A stretch of DNA of 33,275 nucleotides. It comes from Batkoa obscura (lineage: Eukaryota; Entomophthoromycota; Entomophthoromycetes; Entomophthorales; Batkoaceae). Positions 20,757 through 31,707 of this stretch are shown in pieces; position 1 is the first letter of the stretch; the number at the start of each line of letters is the position of its first letter. The stretch spans positions 1 through 33,275 of the forward strand of contig JASVEC010000196.1 of NCBI GenBank assembly GCA_030770535.1. The letters are read 5' to 3'. A program made the position numbers and the translations under genes. The notes below the pieces were generated by a model. It searched no databases. It was not told the DNA's origin and saw only the letters and a list, made by a program, of their open reading frames with translations.

Positions 20757-20954
20757 TCCTTATATGTAATTTGACTTTTTTGAAGTTTGAATGGGGTTAT
20801 TTTAAGCCATTTTGTTTTGGCGTTAACAACTTTATTTTTGATGCTAATACATAAATCAAAACAAATCAAAACCAGATTATTTTAGCCTATAGTTATTAAT
20901 ACTGATGTCTTATTTCTTTAAAAAAATTGCATCAACTTGAATTTTTTTATAAAA

Positions 20955-21118
20955 CTTTAAGCACACTGGTATTCCTTCCTAACTTTTCAAAAGTACCATT
21001 GGAGTGTTTAATAATTTTATTAGAATGTCCTGACCAAGGTGATCTCTGGATTAGGTTAGATTCTATAACGTTTGGTTCAGTGTGGATATTTGAAATATCT
21101 AATCAAAAACCGTTGTAG
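20955..21118. pseudogene. Coding-like patch, strand uncertain
   Basis: This 160 bp patch has higher GC than its surroundings and is open on both strands. The plus strand gives a 63-codon frame from 20927. The minus strand gives about 50 open codons, including IHTEPNVIESNLIQRSPWSG, whose hydrophilic make-up looks more protein-like. No start, family or splice context supports a live gene. It may be a relic lying about 260 bp upstream of TOR. Confidence 0.25.
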
Positions 21119-21375
21119 TACTTTTATTTATTCTTATCTATAAGTTTTATCAATTTTATTTTTAGATAAAGCTCTTAATCTCAAATTTCTTAAAATAAAT
21201 AAAATCAGAACATCTGATATTTATTAAATTCTAAAATAGAATCTTAAAAAAGTGTTGGAACACCTACAAGCTTGAAAAAAAAGCTATATAAACTTGAAAA
21301 GAGAATGATATATAACTTTAAACAAAACAAAAATTAGCTATCTTAGATTTATATAGTTTTAAAAAAAATGTAATA

Positions 21376-24300
21376 ATGACCAATTCTACTACTCGAAGTC
21401 AGAAACATTAGTAAAAATATTTCATAATTTAAAGAGTAAATCCGAAGATACTCGAAATAAAGCGGGGGATGTATTACGGGAATTTTATGATGAAGTAAGT
21501 CAAAATTGTCTACCTTCTACATTTGCTGAAATTGAACGAGATATTAATATTCGAATTACGGATTTAATAAAAAGTAATGGCATTAATGAGAAACTAGGTG
21601 GTATTCAAGCGATTAATAAAATCATTGAAAATAATACAGAAATAACTTTTCCTCATAAAGTACGTTATATCAATAGTTTGAAGTTAGCTTTACCTTGTAA
21701 CGATGAAAAAGTGATGATATTAGCGGCTAAAACTTTAGGCAAACTAGCAGTGTCTGGCGAAATTACAATGACTACTCATTTAGAAGGAGAAATCAAAAAA
21801 TGTATTGAATGGTTACAAAGTACAGAACGTTTTGAATCTAGAAGACATGCAGCTGTTTTAATGATCAAAGAAATTTCTCAAAGTGCTCCTACATTGATGT
21901 ATGAATATGTTTCATCAATCCTAGATTCGATTTGGGTCGCTTTAAGAGATATCAAAATCAACATCCGAGTTTCTGGATCTGAAGCTTTAACCTCATGTTT
22001 AAAAATAATATTACAAAGAGAATCCCAACATAAAAAAGCTTGGTATTCAAAGATACTTGAAGGTGTACAAAAGGGGTTAAAAATGAATACTTTAGAAAGC
22101 ATTCATGGTTCATTTTTAGCTTTAAAAGAGTTATTGATTGACTCAGGTATGTTTATGAAAGAATATTATCAAGAAGCTTGTGAGATAGTATTGAGATATA
22201 AAGATCATCGAGAGTTATTAATTAGAAATTCAGTGGTTTCATTGATACCTTTGCTTGCCAGTTATAATCCGAAAGAGTTTTCAGAACATTATTTACAAAA
22301 GATTATGCTATTTTTGTTAACCCAATTGCAAAAAGAAAAAGAAAGGGTATTAGCGTTTTCGGCTATTGGAGAAGTATCAATTGCTGTTGGAAATAAAATT
22401 ACACCATTTGTAGATTCCATAGTTCAAAATATTAAAGAATCTTTAGCTAATAAAAGTATCAAAGGCAAAGGTACTGCTGAAGCTCCTGTTTTTCATTGTA
22501 TTAGTAATCTTTCTTCTGCTGCCGGGCCATCATTAAGTAGACATTCAACACAACTATTGGACCTAATCTTCTCATATGGAATGCATGACTCACTTCATCA
22601 AACTTTAGTTGATTTAGTACATAATATACCAAGTTTATTGATACCTATTCAAAGCCGATTATTAAATAGTATATCAATTATATTAAGTGGTCAGCAGTAT
22701 ATACCTCCAGGAGCACCTAATCAAAGACAAAGTTCAAATGTAACTACAATAAGAGATTATTCTACAATAGATCCTAATGAAATCGAGACTATCATTATGG
22801 CATTAAATTCATTAGGTTCTTTTGATTTTAGTGGTCATCTCTTAAGTGAATTTGTTAGAGATTGTCTTTTGTCTTTCTTAGATTGGGATGATGTTGAAGT
22901 TAGGAAATCAGCTGCTTTGACTTGTTGTAAAATATTGCTTAAAGATCCAGTATGTTATCAAACGAGTATGTATGCTATTGAAGTAATGAATGAAATTTTA
23001 GTCAAATTATTAAGTGCTGGCATTGCAGATCCAGAGTTTGAAGTTCGACAAACAGTATTATCTAATTTACAAGATAATTTTAACCTTCATCTATCCCAAG
23101 CAAATAATATACGTTATCTTTTTATGGCTTTAAGTGATGAAGTTTTTACTATTCGTAAAACAGCTATGGCTATTATTGGTAGATTATCAAATCATAATCC
23201 AGCTTATATTGTTCCTTCTTTAAGAAAAATATTAATTCAACTTTTAACTAATCTTGAATATTCGGATAGTAGTCGTATTAAAGAAGAGAGTGCTATATTA
23301 ATAAGTATATTAGTTAAATCTGCTCAATCTTTTGTAAAGCCATATATACAGCCCATTGTAGATGTGTTACAAACCAAAGTCCATAATACAAATCCATCAG
23401 TTGTAGCTAGTGTTTTGAAAGCTATTGGAGAATTAGCTCAAGTTGGTGGGGAGCAATTAACTTCTTATTTAGATAACATGATGCCTTTGATTATTGATAC
23501 TTTACAAGATCAATCATCCATTCTGAAACGTAATGCTGCCCTTAAAACCTTAGGTCAACTAACTGGAAATACTGGATATGTGATTGACCCTTATATTAAG
23601 TATCCTAATTTATTAGGAATCTTAGTTGGCATCCTTAAAAGAGAACAATCAAATAGTATAAGAAGAGAAACCATTAAAGTAATGGGAATTTTAGGTGCTT
23701 TAGATCCATATCAACATAAAATGGATAAACCAGAATCTGAGGAGCCAATTGGAGGAAATAAGGATACAAGTACAGACTTACATTTAGTTATGATGGGTAT
23801 TGGGCCATCTTCAGAAGATTATTACCCCACTGTTGTTGTCCATGCACTCATAAAAATTTTAAAAGATCCATCTTTAACTCCAAATTACACTTCAGTTATT
23901 ACAGCATTTATGCATCTATTTAAAGCTTTAGGTTTGAAATGTGTATCATTTTTGCCACAAATTATCCCCATTTATCTATCTACCATTCGTAATAGTCCAG
24001 CTGGTAGTTATGAATTTTATTTTCAACAATTAGGTACAATGGTTTCTATTGTTAAACAGCATATTCGAAATTATTTGAAAGATATTTTTAGCTTAATTCA
24101 AGAATTTTGGAATTCAACTGCAAGTATTCAACGTACTCTAATTACTCTTATAAAATCCATCTCTTCAGCTTTAGGTGGTGATTTCAAAATGTACATCTCT
24201 ACTTTCTTATCGGATATGCTTCATGTCATTGAAAATAATGCTATTGATAAACCAATCTTATGTGTTCATGTTTTGGAAGCTTTTAATTCATTTGGTAACT

Positions 24301-27300
24301 CAGTCGAAGAAGTATCTCATTTGATAATACCTGTAGTAATAAAACCTATTGAACATCCAGATACATCGATAGCTGTCAAGAAATCAGCTTTATTAGCCTT
24401 GGCTCAATTATGTAAAAGTTCTACTTGTGTAGATCTTGCTTCTTCTATTATACATCCATTAGCTCGTATTCTTTCTAACATACCAATGGAACTTAAATCA
24501 AATGTTATGGATGTGTTGTGTATCTTGGCTTATCAATTAGGCAATGATTATGCTATATTTGTACCTTTAATAAGTAAAGTAATTACTAAAAATCGTCTTC
24601 AACATAGTGGTTATGATTCATTAGTTGGTAAAATTTTAAGAAATGAAACTATTACTCCAGATTTATTAGCTATAAATGAAAATAGGTAATTTAATTTATA
24701 TATTAGGAAAAAAATGATATTTATTTATAATTTATATTTATATTTATATTTATAATTTATATTTATAATTTATAATTTATAATTTATAATTTATAATTTA
24801 TAATTTATAATTTATAATTTATAATTTATATTTATATTTATATCTATATTTATATTTAATAGTATAAACGATGATAATTTAGAAGAAAATCCATTAAGTG
24901 AAATTGCAGGTTTCAAAAAAGTACCTGTAAATGAAGGGCATCTTAAAAAAGCATGGGAAGCCTATCAAAAATCAACAAAAGATGATTGGATAGAATGGAT
25001 ACGTCGGTTGAGTATCGAACTTATCAGAGAATCACCTTCACCTGCCCTTAGAGCTTGTGCTAATTTAGCAAACAATTATCCACCTTTAGCTAGAGATTTG
25101 TTTAATGCAGCTTTTGTATCTTGTTGGACAGAACTTCCAGATACTTATCAAGATGAGCTTGTACGTTCACTTGAAACAGCTTTAGTATCACCAAATATAA
25201 CTTCAGAAATTTTACAAATGTTGTTGAATTTAGCTGAGTTTATGGAACATGATGACAAAACATTACCGATAGCTATTAAAACTTTAGGTGAATATGCAAG
25301 TCGTTGTCATTCTTTTGCTAAAGCTCTTCATTATAAAGAACTTGAATTTATATCTGAACCTTCTACTGTTACTATTGAATCATTGATTAGGATCAATACT
25401 CAATTACAACAACCTGATGCAGCAGTTGGAATATTAAATATTGCACAGAATCATCATGATTTAATATTGAAAGAAACATGGTATGAAAAATTAGGCAGAT
25501 GGGATGATGCTTTAATAGCTTATGAAAAGAAAGAAGCAGAATCAGGAGCCTCATTCGATGTCAATTTAGGAAAGATGCGTTGTTATCATGCACTTGGGGA
25601 ATGGGATATTTTAAATGAGTTATCTAGTAAAACATGGGATGAAGGAGATGAAGAGACAAGACAAAAGATAGCACCTTTAGCTGCTGCTGCTTCATGGGGT
25701 ATTGGACAATGGAATAATATTGATTCTTATATCGCTGCTATGGATCATACTCCTTCCAACGAATCCTTTTTTAAAGCTATACTATTGGTACATAGACATC
25801 AGTTTACTCAAGCTAAACTTTATATTGAAAAATCAAGAGATCTTTTGGATAATGAACTTACTGCTCTTATTGGTGAGAGTTTTAATAGAGCTTATAGTGT
25901 CATTATAAGAGTACAGATATTATCTGAATTGGAAGAAGTCATCGATTTTATCAACTTTAAAGAACAGCCAGAACGTCAAGCTTTGATTCGTAAGACATGG
26001 ATGAAGCGTTTATTAGGATGTCAGCGTAATGTAGAGGTTTGGCAAAGAACCCTTCAAATACGCTCATTAGTCATATCACCAAACGAAGATGTCGATTTAT
26101 GGTTGAAATTTGCCAATCTCTGTCATAAGAGCGGTCGAACTTCATTATCTGAAAAAACAATCAAAACATTACTCAATCATCATGGACCATTCTCTGATGA
26201 TGATTTACCAGATGGCTCTCCAAAGATATTATATGCTTATCTTAAACATCGTTGGGCTACTGGATCTAAACCAAAAACACTTGAACATCTTCAAGATTTT
26301 ACACAAGGATTAGCAGAAAGTTTAGGTCTTCAAAATGTGGATCAATATATGAATTTATCTACTATTTTGAGCACACAAAATAATGAAAGTCAAGAACACC
26401 TTAAATTACTTTCAAAATGTTATCATCGTCAAGGTTTATGGCATGTTGAATTACAAGATAATTGGGATGAAGCTACCATACCACATATTCTTCACTCTTA
26501 TTTTATGGCAACCCAATTTGATCCTGAACAATATAAAGCATGGCACTCGTGGGCTTTGGCTAATTTTGAAGTGATAGGTTATTTTGAACAAAAAACAGGG
26601 TCCATTAATGAGCATATTGTCACTACTCACATTGTCCCCGCAGTCCAAGGTTTCTTCCAATCAATCAAACTTTCAAGTGGTAATTCATTACAGGATACTT
26701 TACGTCTTTTGACCCTGTGGTTTAAATATGCTCATTTGAGGGATGTTAACTTTGCTATTACAGAGGGCTTCAATAATATAACTACAGATACTTGGTTGCA
26801 AGTAATTCCTCAACTTATTGCACGTATCCATGCCTCCAATGCTCATGTTCGTAGATTGGTTCATCATATACTTAATGAGGTTAGTAAAAAACATCCTCAA
26901 GCTTTGGTTTATCCAGTCACAGTTGCTACCAAATCACAAAGTAATTCCAGAAAGAATGCTGCAGTTTCTTTAATGGATAGAATAAAGAGTCATAGTCTTA
27001 TACTTGTTGAACAAGCATTAATAGTGAGTCAAGAGTTGATTCGAGTTGCTATCCTTTGGCATGAAATGTGGTATGAAGGGCTTGAAGAAGCTTCTAGATT
27101 ATATTTTGGAGATCATAACATTGAAGCTATGTTTACTACTTTGGAGCCATTACATAGAATGCTTGAACAAGGGCCTGAAACACTTCGAGAGATTTCATTT
27201 AATCAAGCATTTGGTCGCGATTTACAAGAAGCATATGAATGGTGTCAAAGATACAAACAAACAAGAAATGTCAATGATCTTAACCAAGCATGGGATCTTT

Positions 27301-28583
27301 ATTATCAAGTATTTAGAAGGATCAACAAGCAATTGCCTCAGCTTACCACCTTGGAGTTGCAGTTTGTTTCTCCTAAATTATTAGAAGCTGAGAACCTTCA
27401 ATTGGCTATCCCAGGATCTTATAAGAGTGGCGAATCTTTGGTTAAAATTGCTAGCTTTTTCCCAACGCTTAATGTCATTACTTCGAAACAACGTCCTAGA
27501 AAACTTATTATTAAAGGAGATAACGGCAAGGATTATCAATACCTTCTAAAAGGACATGAGGATCTTCGTCAAGATGAAAGAGTAATGTAGCTATTCGGAT
27601 TAGTTAATACCTTGCTTTCATCAGATTCGGAAACATTTAAAAGAAGACTCAGTATCGAAAGATATCCAGTCATTCCACTTTCACCAAATTCTGGTTTGAT
27701 TGGTTGGTTACCACACTGTGATACTTTACATTCATTGATTAGAGATTATAGAGAAAGTCGCAAGATATTACTTAACATTGAGCACCGACTTATGCTTCAA
27801 ATGGCACCTGACTATGACAATTTAGCATTACTTCAAAAGGTTGAAGTGTTTGAGTTTGCACTTGACAATACCACAGGTCAGGATTTATACCGCGTTTTAT
27901 GGCTTAAGAGTCAAAACTCGGAAGCTTGGTTGGATCGTAGAACTAATTATACACGCTCACTTGCTTTGATGTCAATGGTAGGTTATATTTTGGGATTGGG
28001 TGATCGTCATCCTTCCAATTTAATGTTACATCGATTCTCTGGTAAAGTAAATCATATTGATTTTGGGGATTGTTTTGAAGTAGCTATGCATCGTGATAAA
28101 TTTCCAGAAAAGATTCCATTTAGACTTACACGTATGTTGACCAACGCAATGGAAGTGAGTGGTATTGAAGGTACCTTCCGTATTACATGTGAGAATGTGA
28201 TGCGAGTATTAAGAGAGAATAAGGAGAGTTTAATGGCGGTGTTGGAGGCTTTTGTTTATGATCCATTGATCAATTGGAGATTATTAACCCATCCAAGCCC
28301 TAAGCCAGAGGGAAGAAATAGAAACTCAGGTGCTGAGGAAAGACCAAGTACTTTGTCCAGGAAAAATGATGATAATCTTAATGATGATAAAACAAACAAG
28401 TCTGAGAATTTAAATCAAAGGGCTGTTACAGTTATCAATAGAGTTAATAACAAACTTTCAGGTCGTGACTTTAATCCTAATACTACCTTGGATGTACCTC
28501 AGCAGGTTCAAAAACTTATACTTCAAGCCACTTCATTAGAAAATCTTTGTCAATGCTACATTGGTTGGCGTGCCTTTTGGTAG
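21376..28583 (+). CDS. TOR1: TOR phosphatidylinositol-kinase-related protein kinase, with in-frame TAG
   Basis: TOR is the Ser/Thr kinase at the core of the TORC1/TORC2 growth-control complexes. The gene is colinear with TOR proteins over about 2,340 residues, similar to other fungal TORs. HEAT repeats (about 1-1100) are followed by the FAT domain, the FRB domain (around 1825-1925, with the rapamycin-contact Ser in EEASRLYFG), the kinase domain ([10 protein letters not shown] near 2152, HIDFGD near 2171) and FATC ending in the invariant FW-stop. One intron (24686-24862, 177 bp) rejoins NEN|SIND and is filled with an AT microsatellite. Two oddities stand out. A TAG at 27588-27590 replaces the invariant Gln of DERVMQLFGLVN, a CAG-to-TAG transition upstream of the catalytic loop. 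At the 5' end the conserved frame ([13 protein letters not shown] from 21399) has no in-frame ATG, and the nearest ATG (21376) is in another frame, one base off. TOR is essential, so sequence error, an allele or a second copy are all possible. Confidence 0.95.
24717..24858 (+). repeat. AT microsatellite inside the TOR intron
   Basis: About 140 bp consists almost entirely of interleaved TTTATA/ATTTAT hexamers and a run of about ten AATTTAT heptamers. It occupies most of the 177 bp TOR intron, while the other eight introns in the window are 43-51 bp. The donor GTAATT and the acceptor TTTAATAG are outside the repeat and intact. Confidence 0.9.
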
Positions 28584-29117
28584 CTCACAATTTTTTTAGA
28601 GTTATAATATAGTCTAATAAAAAATTCAATCAGTATTTTATTTAATGTTGTTATTATTTGGAATGTTCGATTTAAGTCTTTTTTTTAAATAACTTTTATT
28701 CTATATTTTTTACACAACAACAATAGTTATTTAATAATTTATAGTTAAATCAAATAAAACAAGCATTTTTAAGTATTAATTTTTAATAAATTAAAATTAA
28801 ATGAAGTTTATCAGATGGAAGTTAAAAGACTGTAAAAGATAATAGGTTATTTAATATTTACATTATATGAATAATTGTCAAAAAGTTTAGAAAATTTTAT
28901 AATAAAATTATTTAAAAGCAAAAAAAAGAAGCTGTTTTAAAAATTTACTATAAATTGTATTATATTATACAATTTTCAATTTCATAAATTATTTTTAAAA
29001 TAAAAAAATTTATGTATTTTAAAATTAAATATTTAAAATAAAATTTGCTATAAAATAAACGATTTTTTATTCCTTCAAAAGCCAATAAAAACCGATCGAA
29101 CTCGTAATTGAACCAAT
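28584..29117. other. Intergenic between convergent TOR and HD-domain genes
   Basis: This 534 bp region is extremely AT-rich and separates two convergent 3' ends. It contains several A/T runs and AATAAA-like strings that could serve as polyadenylation signals. I see no gene. Confidence 0.5.
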
Positions 29118-29807
29118 TCAATTCCCCATTTCAACCTCACATTGTTCCTGATGCAAGCACTCGAGGAAAGATAACATCGTATTATGTCTCTTCTCTGCTA
29201 ATTTAATTCCTTTCTTTGTACGCATGCCATTCCTCAACTTCAACAATTTATCATAAAAGTGAGAAATTGCAGTACCAGTTACCTCCACCTCCTTTTCAAA
29301 CTCAATACTTTTATATATCTGATCTTTGCTTTGATCATATAATGGAATATCTTTAGCACCCGAGAACGCGGCACACCTTAAGATACCAATGGCACCAATT
29401 GCATCTAATTTATCTGCATCTTGAACACAATGTAATTCTATACAAGTTTCTCTAAAATCATCTCGAATCCCACTCGATTGATACTGTAATTCTTTACGAT
29501 AACCTACACAGGAAACTAAATTAGCTACTTTGATTGCTTTATTACTGTCTAATCCGAAGCTAATTAAGACACTTTCAATATCTATAGCATTTTCTTTAGA
29601 AACATATTTAGCATCGCTGATGTCATGTAGTAATGAGCCTAATTCTATTAGTTCTAGATCTAAATTGGGATATTCAACAGCTAAGTTTAAAGCTATTTGA
29701 CGCACTCTAGTTACATGGAGCCAATCGTGAGAAGGATCATATTTCTTCATATAATCTTGAACTAAAATTTCCACTTTTTGAATGATTTCGAGGTTGGTGT
29801 TGTTCAT
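29118..29807 (-). CDS. HD-domain metal-dependent phosphohydrolase (YedJ/YpgQ type)
   Basis: The single-exon ORF encodes 229 residues. The metal-binding HD signature is complete: HDWLH (His27, Asp28, His31), LLHDISD (His61-Asp62) and QDADKLDAIGAIGI (Asp130/Asp132). This arrangement and size match the YedJ/YpgQ-like HD proteins of bacteria and fungi. Some bacterial members hydrolyse nucleoside triphosphates; the fungal substrate is not established. No signal peptide or membrane span is seen, so a cytosolic location is likely. The gene is convergent with TOR and has no obvious functional link to it. The family is confident; the substrate is unknown. Confidence 0.9.
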   Translation of the reverse strand: MNNTNLEIIQKVEILVQDYMKKYDPSHDWLHVTRVRQIALNLAVEYPNLDLELIELGSLLHDISDAKYVSKENAIDIESVLISFGLDSNKAIKVANLVSCVGYRKELQYQSSGIRDDFRETCIELHCVQDADKLDAIGAIGILRCAAFSGAKDIPLYDQSKDQIYKSIEFEKEVEVTGTAISHFYDKLLKLRNGMRTKKGIKLAEKRHNTMLSFLECLHQEQCEVEMGN

Positions 29808-30668
29808 TATTGATTGTTGATAAGATTCAAAAAAAAGAAGAGATTTTTGAGTTTATTTTTATAGTTTATTTTTGTATCAAATCATAGTTGAACTTTATAT
29901 TTCAATTCCATAATTAGTATATTACCTTAGTATTTAAACTTTATTTATTATACATTTATAGAAGATTCAATTAATTAATTCTGGTTTATTATAGAATAAA
30001 TATAATATTTAGTTGATTGATTAGTAATTGAATGATCGATCTTATTAAATTTGTAGTTTATAGTTGTCTATCTATAACATTCAAAACATCGAAGTTTTCC
30101 TATATGAAATAAAATTTATAGCCCATAGCTCACAATAATCAATTTAATATTGTGATTATTAAGGTATAATATATTGCTGTTTATTAAACTTCTTTAATAC
30201 TTTAAAAAACTTAACGCTAAAATAATAGCCTCATAATTACAATTATAATAAACTAGGTTAATTATTGTATTGACGAAGTTTAATTAAACCTTTCTGTTTT
30301 CTACAACTATCAAAGGAAAGTTATTAGCATATACAATAGAAGAAAGGAGTACTTTATAACTATAACTTAATGAGATAGAATTCAATAAAAGTTACTATTA
30401 GCAATATTACAGTTAACTTCAGATGAATTAATATCAAATCTAATATACTAACATTATTACTTGAAATATTTAATAATATAATGACTTTTTTATAGACTAT
30501 AAATTAAGTATAATATAAAATCTATTACAAATTAGAATAAAGTTAAAAACTTGACAAAGACAAAGATAAAGACAAAGATAAAAGCAAGGTTTTAAACTGC
30601 ATTAAATAAATAGCAACCAATTTTAATAACCATTTTCCCTTATTAACTTCGTTCTTACCCATCACTTA
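29808..30668. other. AT-rich intergenic region upstream of the HD-domain gene
   Basis: The region holds the HD-gene promoter and the 3' side of the small ORF at 30669. The only distinct structure is a short hexamer repeat at 30553-30582. No gene, RNA gene or family repeat was recognised. Confidence 0.5.
30553..30582 (+). repeat. Short hexanucleotide repeat (GAYAAA x5)
   Basis: Five tandem hexamers alternate GACAAA and GATAAA. The tract lies about 90 bp past the stop codon of the minus-strand ORF at 30669-30920. It is probably a small microsatellite. Confidence 0.8.
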
Positions 30669-30920
30669 TCACTCATAAATTACTGTCTCCACTACTTTGG
30701 CATAACCTTTTGTTTTCTTAAATAATTTATAATTTACCACATTTTTCTTTTCTTCATTTTCACTTTCAATAATGGGACTATCTACCACAATATCTTCAAA
30801 TATAACTGAAGGTCTTCTAAGTTGTGCCATCTCTTGAGTCGTTTGGGATTGTCTTTCTTCATCTTGATATTTCAGTTCATTTTTGAGCTCACGTGTGTTA
30901 TAGATGATTGTAGAATTCAT
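30669..30920 (-). CDS. Small hydrophilic protein of unknown function
   Basis: The ORF encodes 83 residues from ATG to TGA, with codon and base composition closer to the real genes than to intergenic DNA. The product is charged, lacks cysteine, and has no signal peptide or membrane span. RRPS at 35-38 fits the protein kinase A consensus R-R-x-S, and Ser48-Pro is a possible proline-directed phosphosite. Two Lys-rich stretches and a Glu-rich patch (52-59) surround these. No family was recognised. It could also be the last exon of a longer gene extending above 30920, although no splice acceptor is obvious there. Confidence 0.5.
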   Translation of the reverse strand: MNSTIIYNTRELKNELKYQDEERQSQTTQEMAQLRRPSVIFEDIVVDSPIIESENEEKKNVVNYKLFKKTKGYAKVVETVIYE

Positions 30921-31707
30921 TTTTTGATGATGTAGTATAGAAAAAGCATCAAGTTTTTGAGTAGCGATTAATTTAATTATGCTTCAATTGAGTTAAAATC
31001 CCAATAAATATCAAATGATGAGTAAAAAGTAGCCGTTTTTTTATAGCAAAAACTCAAATCTTTGCTCAGAAGTGAAAATACAGTGAGTGTTTTAACTTAA
31101 CCAACCCAATTTGAATATATTTTCAGCTTGAACTTATCTTAGCTTTCTTTGTTTTTTTTAGTACAATAAAAAAACATTTAAAGAAACTATTGGATCTTTG
31201 TAATAAAAGTAAGCTTCTCAAGGTCTATCACGCCATCTTCGAATTCAAAGGAAATGAAATTGACCGCTATTAGAGACTTAAAGATTCTATTTAGAAATTT
31301 GTAAAGAACCATGTGTACCCTGAACTTGATCATTTTTAGTTTTTGATTGATAGAATTTTGCAAATAGAATTCTCTTTTTTTAAAGTTTTAAAAGTGAGAA
31401 TTCTCAATGGGCAACTTAGTTAATGCTAAGTAAGATGGTAAAGATCGGGGGGTATCGAAACAAATAAATAAAGAATGCTATAAGTTACAAGTATTAGAGA
31501 AACATCAATAAGCTATTCAACCTTTATTTAATTTATTAATTTTAATAAAAATTCAATGAATATGTAATATAGATCAAATTAATAAAATAAAAGGTAGGTA
31601 ACTATTGCCCAAAAAAGTAAACAATTCTACAAGTGAATTCACAACTATATCAAGGTTTATTAAAATTTAAAATTTTAACTTTTAACTATTTTTATATTCA
31701 ATACTAA
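30921..31707. other. Divergent intergenic region upstream of the Zn2Cys6 gene
   Basis: This 787 bp region separates the small minus-strand ORF from the plus-strand transcription factor gene. It contains a coding-like relic (31168-31400). The last 200 bp before 31708 is AT-rich and presumably the promoter. No specific regulatory element was recognised. Confidence 0.5.
31168..31400 (+). pseudogene. Coding-like relic, unrecognised
   Basis: The plus-strand frame reads as a plausible hydrophilic protein for about 80 codons, interrupted by three stops, all TAG. Segments include KLLKVYHAIFEFKGNEIDRY, KFVKNHVYPELDHF and FLIDRILQIEF. The segments share one frame, so an old gene fragment is more likely than chance. 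No start codon, family or splice pattern was recognised. Confidence 0.35.

Larger units (their letters stand above)
17751..21362. other. 3.6 kb repeat-rich intergenic region upstream of TOR
   Basis: No intact gene is visible. The region holds element copies D (18001-18053), E, F, G1 and G2, and a coding-like patch at 20955-21118. The stretch 18055-18530 has a more balanced composition than its neighbours, and it contains the perfect palindrome GTACATAATATGTAC (18168-18182). Its short open pieces on both strands do not add up to a recognisable product. A hairpin with arms ATGGTAA/TTACCAT lies near 19118-19141. The rest is simple AT-rich DNA. Confidence 0.5.

Noticed and set aside
20606-20869. 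87-codon minus-strand ORF
   Set aside because: It runs through element copies G1/G2, and its sequence is the translated inverted repeat plus flank.
27588-27590. TAG reassigned to glutamine in this organism
   Set aside because: TOR, the P450 and the sulfate permease all appear to end at TAG in the expected place, so TAG functions as a stop here.
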